From contig NZ_VHIM01000001.1 of assembly GCF_006494655.1 (NCBI RefSeq), positions 496,001-560,000 on the forward strand: a stretch of 64,000 nucleotides of DNA, read 5' to 3'. The position numbers and the translations under genes were made by a program. Positions 54,190 to 63,839 of this stretch are shown here, in pieces (the first letter of the stretch is position 1; every line of letters starts with the position of its first letter). A model generated the notes under the pieces. The model saw only the letters and a program-made list of their open reading frames with translations. It was not told the origin of the DNA and searched no databases. The DNA comes from Arthrobacter agilis. Lineage in GTDB: Bacteria > Actinomycetota > Actinomycetes > Actinomycetales > Micrococcaceae.

Positions 54190-54635
54190 CGGCGGTCCTG
54201 GAGCACGTAGTCCTCGAGCTTGGCGAGCGTGGCCTCGATGCTCGCGGGGTGCCGGCGGGTGAAACCGGTCAGGCGGAAGACGAACCGCCACCGGACGGCC
54301 CGGCCGTCCCACTCCTCGCGCACGAGGGTCTGCCCGCCGCGCGGCTCGAGCGTGTAGCGCCACACGTGGGCCGAGAAGTGCCGCCACGCGATACGGCGGC
54401 CCTCCTCGAACTCGACCACGCGATTGAGGATCCGGTAGGACGTCCCCATGCTCATGTCCATGCCGAACCTCGCCCCGAGGGACAGCCGGGTCGGGCCGTT
54501 CGGCTGTTCACCGCGTACGGTGCCCGAGCCGTCGATCACGCTGTGCAGGGCCGGTGTCGCGAGCACCTCGAAGATGCGCTCTGCCGGCGCATCGATGAGG
54601 CGCTCGCGCGCGATGAGATAGGGAGTGGGTGTCAT
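54186..54635 (-). CDS. SRPBCC (START-like) family protein
   Basis: 149 residues. LIARERLIDAPAERIFEVLA is the standard opening strand and helix of the polyketide cyclase/SRPBCC lipid-binding fold; ARFGMDMSMGTSYRILNRVV, RRIAWRHFSAHVWRYTLEP and the terminal helix STLAKLEDYV-like region complete it. Members bind hydrophobic ligands or chaperone membrane quinones, but no specific role can be given. Stop codons of this gene and the exporter overlap in opposite directions over four bases. Confidence 0.85.
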   Translation of the reverse strand: MTPTPYLIARERLIDAPAERIFEVLATPALHSVIDGSGTVRGEQPNGPTRLSLGARFGMDMSMGTSYRILNRVVEFEEGRRIAWRHFSAHVWRYTLEPRGGQTLVREEWDGRAVRWRFVFRLTGFTRRHPASIEATLAKLEDYVLQDRR

Positions 54636-54673
54636 GCCCTCATTCTGCCCGTTCCCCGGCCCCGCCCCGTCCG

Positions 54674-55729
54674 TCAGGGCTTGAGCAGCACCTTGATGGC
54701 CCGGCGCTCGTCCATGGCCCTGTACGCTTCCGCGGCGTCCTCGAGTGGCATCTCGACGTCGAACACGCGGCCGGGGTTGATCGTGCCGTCCAGCACGTCC
54801 TTCAGGAGTTCCGGGATGTAGGTGTGTGCCGGAGCCATGCCGCCGCCCACCGTGATGTTCTTCGCGAACAGCACGCCGATCGGCAGTTCCGGACCTCCCG
54901 CGGGAACCCCCACGAAGCCCAGGTTGCCGCCCGGCCGGGTGCTGCGGAGCGCCTGGTCCATCGATTCCTTGGTCCCCACGCACTCGAGGACGGAATCGGC
55001 GAGGACTCCCCCGAGCAGCTCACGGACCTTCTCCACGCCCTCGTCGCCGCGCTCGGCCACGATGTCCGTGGCACCGAACTCTCGGGCTAGCGCCTGCCGG
55101 TCCTCGTGACGGGACATGGCGATGATCCGCGCCGCGCCCAGGCGCTTCGCGGCCAGCACGCCGCACAGGCCCACAGCGCCGTCGCCGACCACGACGACGG
55201 TGCTCCCGGGACCGACGTTCGCGGACACGGCGGCGTGGTGACCGGTCGACATGACATCGGAGAGGGTGAGCAGGCTGGCCGTCAGGGCGGCGTCGGGCTC
55301 GGTGACGCCCTCGACCTTCCGCAGCGTCCCGTCCGCCTGCGGCACCCGGACGGCCTCGCCCTGGCCGCCCTGCAGGAAGTCGCCGTGCTCGTCGTTGCTG
55401 CCCCAGCCGGCGAGGTGGTCGCAGGCGACCGTGACACCGTTGAGGCACTGGGGGCAGTGCCCGCAGCTGTCGACGAAGGGCGCGATCACGAAGTCGCCGA
55501 CCGACAGGTCGCGGACGTCCTCGCCGATCGATTCGACGACCCCGACGAACTCGTGGCCGATGGCCTTCGGTTCCTTGGTGGGGCGGACGCCACGGTACGG
55601 CCACAGGTCCGACCCGCACACGCAGGACGCCGTGACCCTGACGACGGCGTCCGTCGACCGGATGATGCTCGGATAGTCACGGTCCTCGACGCGGATGTCC
55701 CCTGGCCCGTGGATGATGGTGGCGCGCAT
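54674..55729 (-). CDS. Zinc-dependent alcohol dehydrogenase (medium-chain, Tdh-like)
   Basis: 351 residues. Catalytic zinc ligands lie in CVCGSDLWPYRG (Cys near 37) and GHEFVGVVESIG; the structural zinc cluster is CGHCPQCLNGVTVAC near 90. The cofactor fold is VVVVGDGAVGLCGVLAAKRL. GGMAPAHTYIPELLKDVLDG is characteristic of a subfamily annotated as zinc-dependent alcohol dehydrogenases in actinobacteria. Substrate is unknown. AGGAGGA is a strong ribosome site 6 bases before the ATG. Transcribed alone, after the sucCD terminator in the same direction. Confidence 0.9.
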   Translation of the reverse strand: MRATIIHGPGDIRVEDRDYPSIIRSTDAVVRVTASCVCGSDLWPYRGVRPTKEPKAIGHEFVGVVESIGEDVRDLSVGDFVIAPFVDSCGHCPQCLNGVTVACDHLAGWGSNDEHGDFLQGGQGEAVRVPQADGTLRKVEGVTEPDAALTASLLTLSDVMSTGHHAAVSANVGPGSTVVVVGDGAVGLCGVLAAKRLGAARIIAMSRHEDRQALAREFGATDIVAERGDEGVEKVRELLGGVLADSVLECVGTKESMDQALRSTRPGGNLGFVGVPAGGPELPIGVLFAKNITVGGGMAPAHTYIPELLKDVLDGTINPGRVFDVEMPLEDAAEAYRAMDERRAIKVLLKP

Positions 55730-55863
55730 GTCGTCCTCCTGGAAGCTTGCCTGACGCGATCGGTGGTCCCCCAACCGCCACCCTACAAGCTGGCCACCGG
55801 CACCCCCCACCGTCGGGGCGTGCTGGTGGCCGCACAGCGGGGACTGATAGCCGGACAGCGAAA

Positions 55864-55891
55864 AGCCTCCCCCGCAGTCGCGGGGGAGGCT
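55864..55891 (-). terminator. Intrinsic terminator of sucCD
   Basis: AGCCTCCCCCGC (55864-55875) and GCGGGGGAGGCT (55880-55891) form a perfect 12-base stem with a 4-base loop; on the minus strand it is followed by TTTT, 17 bases past the sucD stop. Confidence 0.92.
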
Positions 55892-55907
55892 CGTCGTCGG
55901 GCAGGGA

Positions 55908-56810
55908 TCAGAGTGTCGCGTAGACCTCGCGCAGGAGCTTCGCGGTCTCGGACGGCGTCTTGCCGACCTTCACACCGGCGGCCTCGAGGGCCTCCTTCTT
56001 CGCCTGCGCCGTGCCGGCCGAGCCGGAGACGATCGCGCCTGCGTGGCCCATCGTCTTGCCCTCGGGCGCGGTGAACCCGGCCACGTACCCGACCACGGGC
56101 TTCGTCACGTTGGCCTTGATGAACTCGGCCGCGCGCTCCTCGGCGTCGCCACCGATCTCACCGATCATCACGATCGCCTTGGTCTCGGGGTCCGCCTCGA
56201 ACGCCGCGAGGGCATCGATGTGCGTGGTGCCGACCACGGGATCGCCGCCGATACCGATCGCCGTGGAGAAGCCGAGATCACGGAGCTCGAACATCATCTG
56301 GTAGGTCAGGGTGCCGGACTTCGAGACGAGGCCCACGCCCCCCTTGCCGGTGATGTTCGCCGGGGTGATGCCCACGAGGGACTCGCCCGGAGTGATGATG
56401 CCGGGGCAGTTCGGGCCGATGATCCGGGTGACCTGGTGGCCGTCGGCGTCGACCTTCGACTGGGCGAGCGCCCAGAACGAGGCGGAGTCCTGGACGGGGA
56501 CACCCTCGGTGATGACGACGACGAGGCCGATACCTGCCTCGATGGCCTCGACGACGGCGTCCTTGGTGAACGCCGGCGGAACGAAGACGATCGACACGTC
56601 GGCGCCGGTCTCCTTCATCGCTTCCTCGACCGTGCCGTACACGGGCAGGGTGACGTCACCGTGGGTGACGCTGGTGCCGGCCTTGCGTGCGTTGACGCCG
56701 CCGACCACCTGGGTGCCGGCCTTCAGCATGAGGGCGGTGTGCTTGGTGCCCTCGCCGCCGGTGATGCCCTGGACGATGACCTTCGAGTCCTTGTTGAGGT
56801 AGATAGACAC
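55908..56810 (-). CDS. sucD: Succinyl-CoA synthetase alpha subunit
   Basis: 300 residues. CoA-binding [10 protein letters not shown] (residues 16-25), [13 protein letters not shown] near 140, and the active-site [19 protein letters not shown] with its phosphohistidine near 246 are all present. With SucC it converts succinyl-CoA to succinate while making ATP or GTP in the citric acid cycle. GTG start; its stop is followed by a strong terminator. Nine bases separate it from sucC, forming the usual sucCD operon. Confidence 0.98.
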   Translation of the reverse strand: MSIYLNKDSKVIVQGITGGEGTKHTALMLKAGTQVVGGVNARKAGTSVTHGDVTLPVYGTVEEAMKETGADVSIVFVPPAFTKDAVVEAIEAGIGLVVVITEGVPVQDSASFWALAQSKVDADGHQVTRIIGPNCPGIITPGESLVGITPANITGKGGVGLVSKSGTLTYQMMFELRDLGFSTAIGIGGDPVVGTTHIDALAAFEADPETKAIVMIGEIGGDAEERAAEFIKANVTKPVVGYVAGFTAPEGKTMGHAGAIVSGSAGTAQAKKEALEAAGVKVGKTPSETAKLLREVYATL

Positions 56811-56820
56811 GGGTGTTCCC

Positions 56821-57987
56821 TTACTTTCCGTAGGCCAGCGCGGCGGCCTTGTCGGCGCCTTCGTCCATGGTGTCGGCGAGGGTCACCAGCGGGTGGTTGG
56901 CCTCGGCGAGGATGCGGCGTCCGTCCTCGACGTTGTTGCCGTCGAGGCGCACCACGAGGGGCTTGTTGGCCTCGTCGCCCAGCATTTCGAGGGCCTTCAC
57001 GATGCCGTTGGCGACGGCGTCGCAGGCGGTGATCCCGCCGAAGACGTTGACGAAGACGCTCTTCACCTGGGCGTCGTTGAGGATGACGTCGAGACCCGCG
57101 GCCATGACCTCGGCGGACGCTCCGCCGCCGATGTCGAGGAAGTTCGCGGGCTTCACGTTGCCGTGTGCCTCGCCTGCGTAGGCGACGACGTCGAGCGTGG
57201 ACATGACCAGCCCGGCACCGTTGCCGATGATGCCGACCTCGCCGTCGAGCTTGACGTAGTTGAGGTCGTTCTCCTTGGCCTTCGCCTCGAGGGGATCGGC
57301 GGCGTTTTTGTCCTCGAGCGCGGCGTGGTCTGCGTGGCGGAACTCGGCGTTCTCGTCGATCGTGACCTTGCCGTCGAGGGCGAGGATGTCACCGGCGCCC
57401 GTCTTGACGAGCGGGTTGACCTCCACGAGGGTGGCGTCCTCCTTCACGAAGACGTCCCACAGCTTCAGGATGGTGTGGATGACACCATCACGCAGCTCGG
57501 GCGCGAACCCGGCGGCGTCGACGATCTCCTCCGCCTTCGCCTGGTCGATCCCGGTGCCGGGGTCGACGGCGATGCGTGCCAGCGCGTCGGGGCGTTCGAC
57601 GGCGAGCTGCTCGATCTCGACGCCGCCCTCCACCGAGCACATGGCCAGGTAGTTGCGGTTGGACCGGTCGAGCAGGACGGAGAAGTAGAACTCCTCGGTG
57701 ATGTCCGCGCCCTGCGCGATCATCACCTTGTGGACCGTGTGCCCCTTGATGTCCATCCCGAGGATGTCCGAAGCGTAGGAGAAGGCCTCGTCGGGGGTCT
57801 TGGCGACCTTGACGCCGCCCGCCTTGCCGCGACCGCCGACCTTGACCTGGGCCTTGACGACGACGACGCCGCCGATCTTCTCGGCTGCCGCCTTTGCTTC
57901 TTCTGGGGTGTGCGCCACGATGCCGGCGAGCACGGGAACCCCGTGTGCCTCAAAGAGATCGCGCGCCTGATATTCGAACAGGTCCAC
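56821..57987 (-). CDS. sucC: Succinyl-CoA synthetase beta subunit
   Basis: 388 residues. The ATP-grasp domain is recognisable from [36 protein letters not shown] near residue 46 and VEVNPLV near 190; [18 protein letters not shown] and [17 protein letters not shown] form the C-terminal CoA-ligase half. It is the nucleotide-binding subunit of succinyl-CoA synthetase. The GTG start at 57987 is used. A 166-base gap separates it from pcrA; it holds a small GGCCTCAGGCC palindrome but no promoter I would call. Confidence 0.98.
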   Translation of the reverse strand: MDLFEYQARDLFEAHGVPVLAGIVAHTPEEAKAAAEKIGGVVVVKAQVKVGGRGKAGGVKVAKTPDEAFSYASDILGMDIKGHTVHKVMIAQGADITEEFYFSVLLDRSNRNYLAMCSVEGGVEIEQLAVERPDALARIAVDPGTGIDQAKAEEIVDAAGFAPELRDGVIHTILKLWDVFVKEDATLVEVNPLVKTGAGDILALDGKVTIDENAEFRHADHAALEDKNAADPLEAKAKENDLNYVKLDGEVGIIGNGAGLVMSTLDVVAYAGEAHGNVKPANFLDIGGGASAEVMAAGLDVILNDAQVKSVFVNVFGGITACDAVANGIVKALEMLGDEANKPLVVRLDGNNVEDGRRILAEANHPLVTLADTMDEGADKAAALAYGK

Positions 57988-58153
57988 GGGCTAGAGTCCT
58001 TCTACGTCGAAGTAGGTTTACAAGAGGGAACTTTAGCCCCCTCGGGCCTGAGGCCTTTTCCAGACTATCCGTTTAGTGAGTAAGGCCACAGTTCTATCTT
58101 TTGTAGAAATCGAGGTTCTGCTGGTAGCGCCCCGGGCCCCGTGTTCCGGGCCT

Positions 58154-60649
58154 TCAGGCCACCTTCGTCAGCGGCGCGTAGCGCAGCAGGAGCCGCTTCT
58201 CGCCGACATCGAACCGCACCTTCGCGACCGTCTTGTCCCCCGCACCCTCGACGGCCAGCACCGTACCGTTGCCGAAGCTCGCGTGGTTGACATGGTCGCC
58301 GACGGACACCGAGACGACCTCCTTCTGCGGCTGCACCCGACCGATCGCCTTCGCGGCGGCCGGAGCACCGCCACCGGAGAATCCGCCACCGCTGGCACCC
58401 CAGTAGGACCCGCTGAAGCGGGGACCGCTGCTGCTCCCCCCGCCGCCGGACCAGGCCGGTTTCGCAGCACCCTCCCGCTTCCAGTGGATGAGCTCCTCCG
58501 GGATCTCGCTGACGAACTGGCTCGCGGGGTTGTACTGGCTCTGGCCCCACATGCTGCGCACCTCGGACCGGGTGATGTAGAGGCGCTGGCGGGCCCGGGT
58601 GAGGCCCACGTACGCGAGGCGGCGTTCCTCCGCGAGCTCCTTCGGATCGGTGGCCGACCGCTGGTGCGGGAAGATGCCCTGCTCCATGCCGGTGAGGAAC
58701 ACGACGGGGAACTCGAGGCCCTTCGCCGTGTGCAGCGTCATGAGCGTGACGACACCCTGCCGGCGCGCCTCCTCGACGGCGCGCTGCACGTCGGCGGCGG
58801 ACCCGTCGGGGGCGTCGGGGATCTGGTCGGCATCGGCCACGAGGGACACCTGCTCGAGGAAGTCCCCCAGCGTGCCCTCGGGATTGTCCCGCTCGAACTC
58901 GCGCACCACGGCCACGAGTTCGGCGAGGTTCTCCACGCGTGACTCGTCCTGCGGGTCGTTGCTGATACGCAGCTGCTCGAGGTAGCCCGTCTGCTCCAGC
59001 ACCGCTTCCAGGGCGGCGGACGCACCGGAACCAGCGGCCACCTCCGCGAGGTCGTCGACGAGCTTGACGAACCCCGCGACCGCGTTGACCGAGCGCGTGG
59101 CCATGCCGGGCGCCTGGTCCGCGCGCCGGAGGGCTTGCATGAAGCTGATGCGCTCACGCTCGCTGAGGGCGGCGAGAGCGTACTCGGCGCGGTCGCCGAT
59201 GCCGCGCTTGGGCTCGTTCAGGATGCGCCGCAGGTTCACGACGTCGTCGGAGTTCACCAGCACCCGCAGGTACGCGAGGGCGTCCTTGATCTCCTTCCGC
59301 TCGTAGAAGCGTGTGCCGCCCACCACCTTGTACGGCAGGCCGACGCGCAGCAGGATCTCCTCGATGGACCGGGACTGCGCGTTGGTCCGGTAGAAGACGG
59401 CCACGTCGCCGGGGCGCAGGTTCTCCTCGTCCTGGAGCCTGTCGATCTCCTCCGAGATGAAACGAGCTTCCTCGTGTTCGTTCTCGCCGACGTATCCGAC
59501 GATCTTCTCGCCGCTGCCCTCGGCCGTCCAGAGGCGCTTCTCCGGCCGGTTCGGGTTGCGGGAGATCACCGCGTTGGCCGCACTGAGGATGTTCTGGGTG
59601 GAGCGGTAGTTCTGCTCGAGCAGGATCGTGCGTGCACTCGGGTAGTCGTTCTCGAACTCGACGATGTTCCGTACGTCGGCGCCACGGAACGCGTAGATCG
59701 ACTGGTCGGAGTCACCCACCACCGTCAGCTCCGCGGGATCCTCCGTCGATTCGCCCGGCACACCGACGATCTCGCGGACCAGGGAGTACTGCGCATGGTT
59801 GGTGTCCTGGTACTCGTCCACGAGGACGTGGCGGAAACGGCGCCGGTAGTAGTCCGCCACTCCGGGGAAGGCCCTGAACATGTAGACGGTCTGTGCGATG
59901 AGGTCGTCGAAGTCCATGGCGTTGGCCTGGCGCATGCGCTGGGCATAGCCCGTGTAGACCTCGGCGACGGCCTGTTCGAACGGGTCCGCGAGGTTGACGG
60001 TGGAGGCGAAGGACTCCTCGTCGACGAGTTCGTTCTTCAGTGCCGAGATCTTGTGCTGGATGGCCTTCGGCGGGACCTTCTTCGGGTCGAGGTCCAGGCC
60101 CTTGGCCACCAGGGTGATGAGGCGCAGGGTGTCCGCGGAGTCGTAGATCGAGAAGTTCGAGTTCAGCCCCACCGACGCCGCCTCGCGACGCAGGATCCGC
60201 ACGCACGAGGAGTGGAACGTGGAGATCCACATGCGTTTCGCGACGTCGCCGATCAGCCCCTCGATGCGCTCGCGCATCTCGGCCGCCGCCTTGTTCGTGA
60301 AGGTGATCGCGAGGATCTGCCCGGGGTGTGAACGGCCCGTGGCGAGCAGGTAGGCGATCCGGTGGCTCAGCACGCGCGTCTTGCCGGACCCTGCGCCCGC
60401 GACGATCAGGAGCGGCGAGCCGCCGTGCTTCACCGCCTCTTCCTGCTGCATGTTGAGCCCGACGAGCAGCTCCCGCGCACGCACCTCGTCCACGCCCGCC
60501 CTCGACGGCAGGTGGGCGGCCGCGGGATCCCCCGATTCAGCGGACCCTCGGACGGCGGGCGTCGCCTCATTCCCCATCGCAGCTTCGCGGGCACGCTTCT
60601 TCTCGGCGGGCGTGGGCGGGGAGACGTAGGGATCGAAAAGCATGTCCAT
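58154..60649 (-). CDS. pcrA: ATP-dependent DNA helicase PcrA/UvrD
   Basis: 831 residues of SF1A helicase type. Walker A AGAGSGKTR near residue 87, AITFTNKAA, Walker B DEYQDTNHAQY near 290, GDSDQSIYAFRGAD, QNYRSTQNIL, and TLHTAKGLEFPVVFLTG near 630 are in order. The C-terminus carries the Gly/Ser linker (SGGGGSSSGPRFSG) and the Tudor-like domain (GDHVNHASFGNGTVLAVEG) that binds RNA polymerase in actinobacterial and Bacillus PcrA. It unwinds DNA 3' to 5' in repair and replication. The N-terminal 45 residues are a polar extension typical of Arthrobacter. Confidence 0.97.
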   Translation of the reverse strand: MDMLFDPYVSPPTPAEKKRAREAAMGNEATPAVRGSAESGDPAAAHLPSRAGVDEVRARELLVGLNMQQEEAVKHGGSPLLIVAGAGSGKTRVLSHRIAYLLATGRSHPGQILAITFTNKAAAEMRERIEGLIGDVAKRMWISTFHSSCVRILRREAASVGLNSNFSIYDSADTLRLITLVAKGLDLDPKKVPPKAIQHKISALKNELVDEESFASTVNLADPFEQAVAEVYTGYAQRMRQANAMDFDDLIAQTVYMFRAFPGVADYYRRRFRHVLVDEYQDTNHAQYSLVREIVGVPGESTEDPAELTVVGDSDQSIYAFRGADVRNIVEFENDYPSARTILLEQNYRSTQNILSAANAVISRNPNRPEKRLWTAEGSGEKIVGYVGENEHEEARFISEEIDRLQDEENLRPGDVAVFYRTNAQSRSIEEILLRVGLPYKVVGGTRFYERKEIKDALAYLRVLVNSDDVVNLRRILNEPKRGIGDRAEYALAALSERERISFMQALRRADQAPGMATRSVNAVAGFVKLVDDLAEVAAGSGASAALEAVLEQTGYLEQLRISNDPQDESRVENLAELVAVVREFERDNPEGTLGDFLEQVSLVADADQIPDAPDGSAADVQRAVEEARRQGVVTLMTLHTAKGLEFPVVFLTGMEQGIFPHQRSATDPKELAEERRLAYVGLTRARQRLYITRSEVRSMWGQSQYNPASQFVSEIPEELIHWKREGAAKPAWSGGGGSSSGPRFSGSYWGASGGGFSGGGAPAAAKAIGRVQPQKEVVSVSVGDHVNHASFGNGTVLAVEGAGDKTVAKVRFDVGEKRLLLRYAPLTKVA

Positions 60650-60693
60650 GATGCCGTCAAGTCTAGGCCGTGCCCCCGACAGTCGCCGGTGGC

Positions 60694-60731
60694 GGTGCCG
60701 GTGCCGGTGCCGGTGCCGGTGCCGGTGCCGG
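60694..60731. repeat. GGTGCC hexanucleotide tandem array upstream of pcrA
   Basis: Six exact copies of GGTGCC (60694-60729) plus a partial copy. The array lies 45 bases upstream of the pcrA start on the noncoding side, next to the AGCS gene terminator. Confidence 0.85.
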
Positions 60732-60738
60732 AAAAGAC

Positions 60739-60772
60739 GACTGCCCCCGCCGGGGTCCCGGCGGGGGCAGTC
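60739..60772 (-). terminator. Intrinsic terminator of the AGCS symporter gene
   Basis: Perfect 16-base arms (60739-60754 and 60757-60772) follow the symporter stop by 19 bases; TTTT follows on the minus strand. Confidence 0.92.
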
Positions 60773-60791
60773 GATCAGCGAGGGGGTGCTG

Positions 60792-62333
60792 CTACTTCTC
60801 GCTCTGGAGCTCGTCCTTCTCGATGCCGAGGATGAGGAGCTTGCCGCTCTTGCGGTCGGCGAGGTACTCGCGCATCTCCCGCTTGATGACGGGGAGCAGG
60901 AAGTACACGCCGAGCAGGTTGATGAACGCACAGACGAACAGTGCGGCATCCGCGAAGGCGATGACCTGGCTGAAGGTCAGGACGCACCCGGCCACCGTGA
61001 AGAAGAGGAACACGATCTTGTAGGTGATCTCCGCCGTCTTGCCGCGACCGAACAGGTACTCCCACGCCTTAAGGCCGTAGTAGGACCAGGTGATGAGGGT
61101 CGAGTACGCGAACAGGATGACAGCGATAGCGAGGACGATCGGGAACCAGGGGATCACCGTGGCGAAGGCGTCGGAGGTGAGGATCACGCCGTCGGGCGTA
61201 TCGCCGCCGCCCTGGACCTGGTCGATGCCCGCCTGCAGGCTCGGAGCACCGGCGATGATGATGGCCAGCGCCGTCATGGTGCAGATGAGCACGGTGTCCA
61301 CGAGCGGCTCGTAGAGGGCCACGAAGCCCTCACTGACCGGGCGACGGGTCTTGACCGCCGAGTGGGCGATGGCCGCGGAACCGACGCCGGCCTCGTTGGA
61401 GAAGGAGGCACGCTGGAAGCCGACGATCAGGACGCCGAGGATGCCGCCGGCGATTCCCTGCGGGTTGAAGGCGCCACTGATGATCGCTCCGAAGGCGCCG
61501 GGCACCTGTTCGATGTTGACGAGGATGACGAACAGGCATGCCAGGACGTAGACGCCGCCCATGGCGGGGACCAGGCGGGAGGTCGTGGCACCGATGGACT
61601 TGATGCCGCCCAGGATCACGATGGCGACCAGGAACGCGAGGACCAGACCGAAGATGAGTGCGGCGCCTGCGCTGCCGAGGAAGCCGTCCGCTCCGCCGGT
61701 CACGTTCTGCACCTGGGCGAAGGTCTGGTTCGCCTGGAACATGTTGCCGCCGGCCACGCCGAAGATCAGGATCGCGACGGCGAAGATGCCGGTGAGGATC
61801 TTCGCCGGAATGCTGCCCATCTTTTGGAAGGCGATCGGAAGGTACTTGAACGGACCACCACTGATGGTGCCGTCCTCGTGGACCTCGCGGTACTTCACGC
61901 CGAGGGTGCACTCCGCGAACTTGGTCGCCATGCCGATCAGGCCCGCGAAGATCATCCAGAACGTGGCGCCCGGGCCACCGAGGGCCATGGCCGCACCGAC
62001 GCCGGCGATGTTGCCGAGACCGACGGTGCCGGAGAGTGCGGAGGTGAGGGCCTGGAAGTGGGGGACCTCGCCCGGATCGTCCTTGGAGGAGTAACGCCCA
62101 CGCACCACTTCGTATCCGACCCGCAGGCCGCGGAGCTGGGGCACTCCGAAGTAGATCGTGAAGATGATCCCGGCAAGGATGAGCCAGGCGACGACCGCGG
62201 GGAAGCTGACGTCGCCGATCGTGATCGGGAAGAACACGATGTTGGAGAAAATCTCCGTGGGTCGTGCGAAGGCGTTGTTGATCGCCTCGTCGATGGCAGC
62301 GAGCCACCCGACATCCTCGGTGACTGTTGTCAT
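60792..62333 (-). CDS. Alanine/glycine:cation symporter (AGCS family)
   Basis: 513 residues with about eleven helices. ALTSALSGTVGLGNIAGVGA near residue 95 is the AGCS signature; GPGATFWMIFAGLIGMATKF, SGGPFKYLPIAF, FSNEAGVGSAAIAHSA and ALYEPLVDTVLICTMTALAI follow in family order. It imports alanine or glycine with Na+ or H+. The ATG at 62333 begins MTTVTEDVGW; an in-frame ATG eight codons upstream (62357) directly abuts GGGGG, so the start is not certain. Divergent from the membrane protein gene at 62496. Confidence 0.93.
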   Translation of the reverse strand: MTTVTEDVGWLAAIDEAINNAFARPTEIFSNIVFFPITIGDVSFPAVVAWLILAGIIFTIYFGVPQLRGLRVGYEVVRGRYSSKDDPGEVPHFQALTSALSGTVGLGNIAGVGAAMALGGPGATFWMIFAGLIGMATKFAECTLGVKYREVHEDGTISGGPFKYLPIAFQKMGSIPAKILTGIFAVAILIFGVAGGNMFQANQTFAQVQNVTGGADGFLGSAGAALIFGLVLAFLVAIVILGGIKSIGATTSRLVPAMGGVYVLACLFVILVNIEQVPGAFGAIISGAFNPQGIAGGILGVLIVGFQRASFSNEAGVGSAAIAHSAVKTRRPVSEGFVALYEPLVDTVLICTMTALAIIIAGAPSLQAGIDQVQGGGDTPDGVILTSDAFATVIPWFPIVLAIAVILFAYSTLITWSYYGLKAWEYLFGRGKTAEITYKIVFLFFTVAGCVLTFSQVIAFADAALFVCAFINLLGVYFLLPVIKREMREYLADRKSGKLLILGIEKDELQSEK

Positions 62334-62495
62334 GGGTAGAGCGGTATGTATTGGCATCCCCCTAATGAACAGCTTTTTCGGTGTGAAGGCAATCACAATG
62401 CCGCCACACGCGCCGAACGTCATCTGATCGCAACGCAGTTCACATGGCGTTCACAGGCGGCCATGGGACATGCACATGTCGCCCATACTGGGAGG

Positions 62496-63173
62496 GTGGC
62501 AAAGACAAGGGCTCAGATTGCACGCAAGTACGCCGCAGGCGCACCCACGCCCGCTCCTCCCCGCCCGGGCTCCGGCCAGAAGAGCAACGGCACCCTCGTG
62601 TTCATCGCGGCGGCGGTGGCCGCCCTCTTCCTGTTCTGGTACTTCCACCTGCTGACCCTCGGCCAGATGACGCAGCTCTCCGACGGCCTCCCGATGCCCG
62701 ATTCCCTGATCGGCGGTTACGACGTGGCGCACGTGGAAGGCCTGCGTGCGGCCATGGACGACGACGCCCGCGGGCAGCTCAGCTATCTCCACAAGACGGC
62801 CGGCACCCTGTTCCCGCTGATCTTCGCGTTCGCCTGGCTGCTCCTGGTGCAGCTGAACACCGGGCGGCGATGGCTGCGCTGGCTGCTATGGAGCCCGGTC
62901 CTGCTGTTCGTCGTCGTCGACCTGTGGGAGAACGTGGCCATCGATGCGATGCTCGCCCAGGCGGCGCCCGAGCCGGGAGCCGTGGCGCTGGCCTCCACAC
63001 TCACCGTGCTGCGCTGGGTACTGCTCGCGGTGAGCCTCGTGGCCGGTGCCACCTCCGTGTTCCTGCCACGACGACTGCGCACACGAGGTCAGCTCACCGG
63101 GACTCCGGCGACGGGAGCACCCGCGGGCGCCGACGGCGCGACGGGCGCGAACGGGGCCACGCGGACCGGGTAA
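62496..63173 (+). CDS. Hypothetical membrane protein with four helices
   Basis: 225 residues. After a basic N-terminus (VAKTRAQIARKYAAG) come helices at about residues 32-48, 108-126, 133-150 and 165-183; the region between the first two (LSDGLPMPDSLIGGYDVAHV) looks like an external loop. The tail is a GATGANGATRT-like low-complexity repeat. GGGAGG touches the GTG at 62496, but CATACT (62483-62488) could be a -10 placing transcription start at the GTG. I do not recognise the family. Confidence 0.7.
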   Translation: MAKTRAQIARKYAAGAPTPAPPRPGSGQKSNGTLVFIAAAVAALFLFWYFHLLTLGQMTQLSDGLPMPDSLIGGYDVAHVEGLRAAMDDDARGQLSYLHKTAGTLFPLIFAFAWLLLVQLNTGRRWLRWLLWSPVLLFVVVDLWENVAIDAMLAQAAPEPGAVALASTLTVLRWVLLAVSLVAGATSVFLPRRLRTRGQLTGTPATGAPAGADGATGANGATRTG

Positions 63174-63209
63174 GCTAGGACCGCCGCATCGGTGATCCAC
63201 CGGTGGCGC

Positions 63210-63286
63210 GCCTCTGTAGCTCAGTAGGATAGAGCGTCCCTCTCCTAAAGGGAAGGTCGTCGGTTCGATTCCGGCCAGGGGCACCA
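63210..63286 (+). tRNA. tRNA-Arg (anticodon CCT)
   Basis: The acceptor arms GCCTCTG (63210-63216) and CAGGGGC (63276-63282) pair with one G-T wobble; the discriminator A and encoded CCA follow (63283-63286). D-loop TAGCTCAG, anticodon arm TCCCT/AGGGA with loop CTCCTAA giving CCT, and the T-arm GGTTCGATTCC are all standard. It reads AGG, a rare arginine codon in such genomes. Confidence 0.97.
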
Positions 63287-63360
63287 CGGCCCGGTGTCCG
63301 ACACCGGATGACGGGGAGGGCGGGCCGGCGCCCGTCCTCCCCTCGTCTCGGAGGGAACGC

Positions 63361-63786
63361 ATGGCCGGCTCGGGGCCCAGCATCACGGTGACAGCCCTGT
63401 GCCTGCTCGATGCCCGCGGGCGCCTGGTGCTCGTGCGGAAGCGCGGGACCTCCCTCTTCATGCAGCCCGGCGGCAAGCCCGAACCCGGGGAGGACGCCGC
63501 ACAGGCAGGCGTCCGCGAACTGTTCGAGGAGCTGGGCCTCGCGGCGACCGTCGGGGATCTCGAACCGCTCGGCAGGTGGCGCGGCCCGGCGGCCAACGAG
63601 GCGGACACCCTGCTCATCGCCACCGTGTTCCTGTGCCCGCTTCCCGGCCCGCCGATCATCGGCGCCGAGATCGAGGAGCTGGACTGGCTCGATCTCGACG
63701 TGGCCCCGCTGCGGCACGACCTGGCCCCGCTCCTGACGGACTTCGTGGTGCCGGCCCTGCTGGCGCGCAGGGGCCAGCGCGCCTGA
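63361..63786 (+). CDS. Nudix hydrolase
   Basis: 141 residues. A complete Nudix box is present: G-K-P-E-P-G-E at about residues 38-44, then REL-FEE-LGL. The strand SITVTALCLLDARGRLVLVR and MQPGGKPEPGE are typical of small MutT/ADP-ribose-type pyrophosphatases. It hydrolyses a nucleoside diphosphate linked to another group, but the substrate is not determined by this sequence. It follows tRNA-Arg by 74 bases and precedes a bidirectional hairpin. Confidence 0.9.
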   Translation: MAGSGPSITVTALCLLDARGRLVLVRKRGTSLFMQPGGKPEPGEDAAQAGVRELFEELGLAATVGDLEPLGRWRGPAANEADTLLIATVFLCPLPGPPIIGAEIEELDWLDLDVAPLRHDLAPLLTDFVVPALLARRGQRA

Positions 63787-63810
63787 CATCCGTCCTCGGA
63801 GCCGCGGAAG

Positions 63811-63828
63811 CCCGCTCGAGTGAGCGGG
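63811..63828. terminator. Bidirectional terminator between Nudix and ABC exporter genes
   Basis: CCCGCTC (63811-63817) and GAGCGGG (63822-63828) pair around GAGT, between convergent genes. Confidence 0.65.
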
Positions 63829-63839
63829 AGCGACCCTCC

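Noticed and set aside
58130..58153. Terminator after pcrA
   Set aside because: The GC-rich stretch can form only a 5-6 bp stem with a long loop and no T-run, too weak to call.
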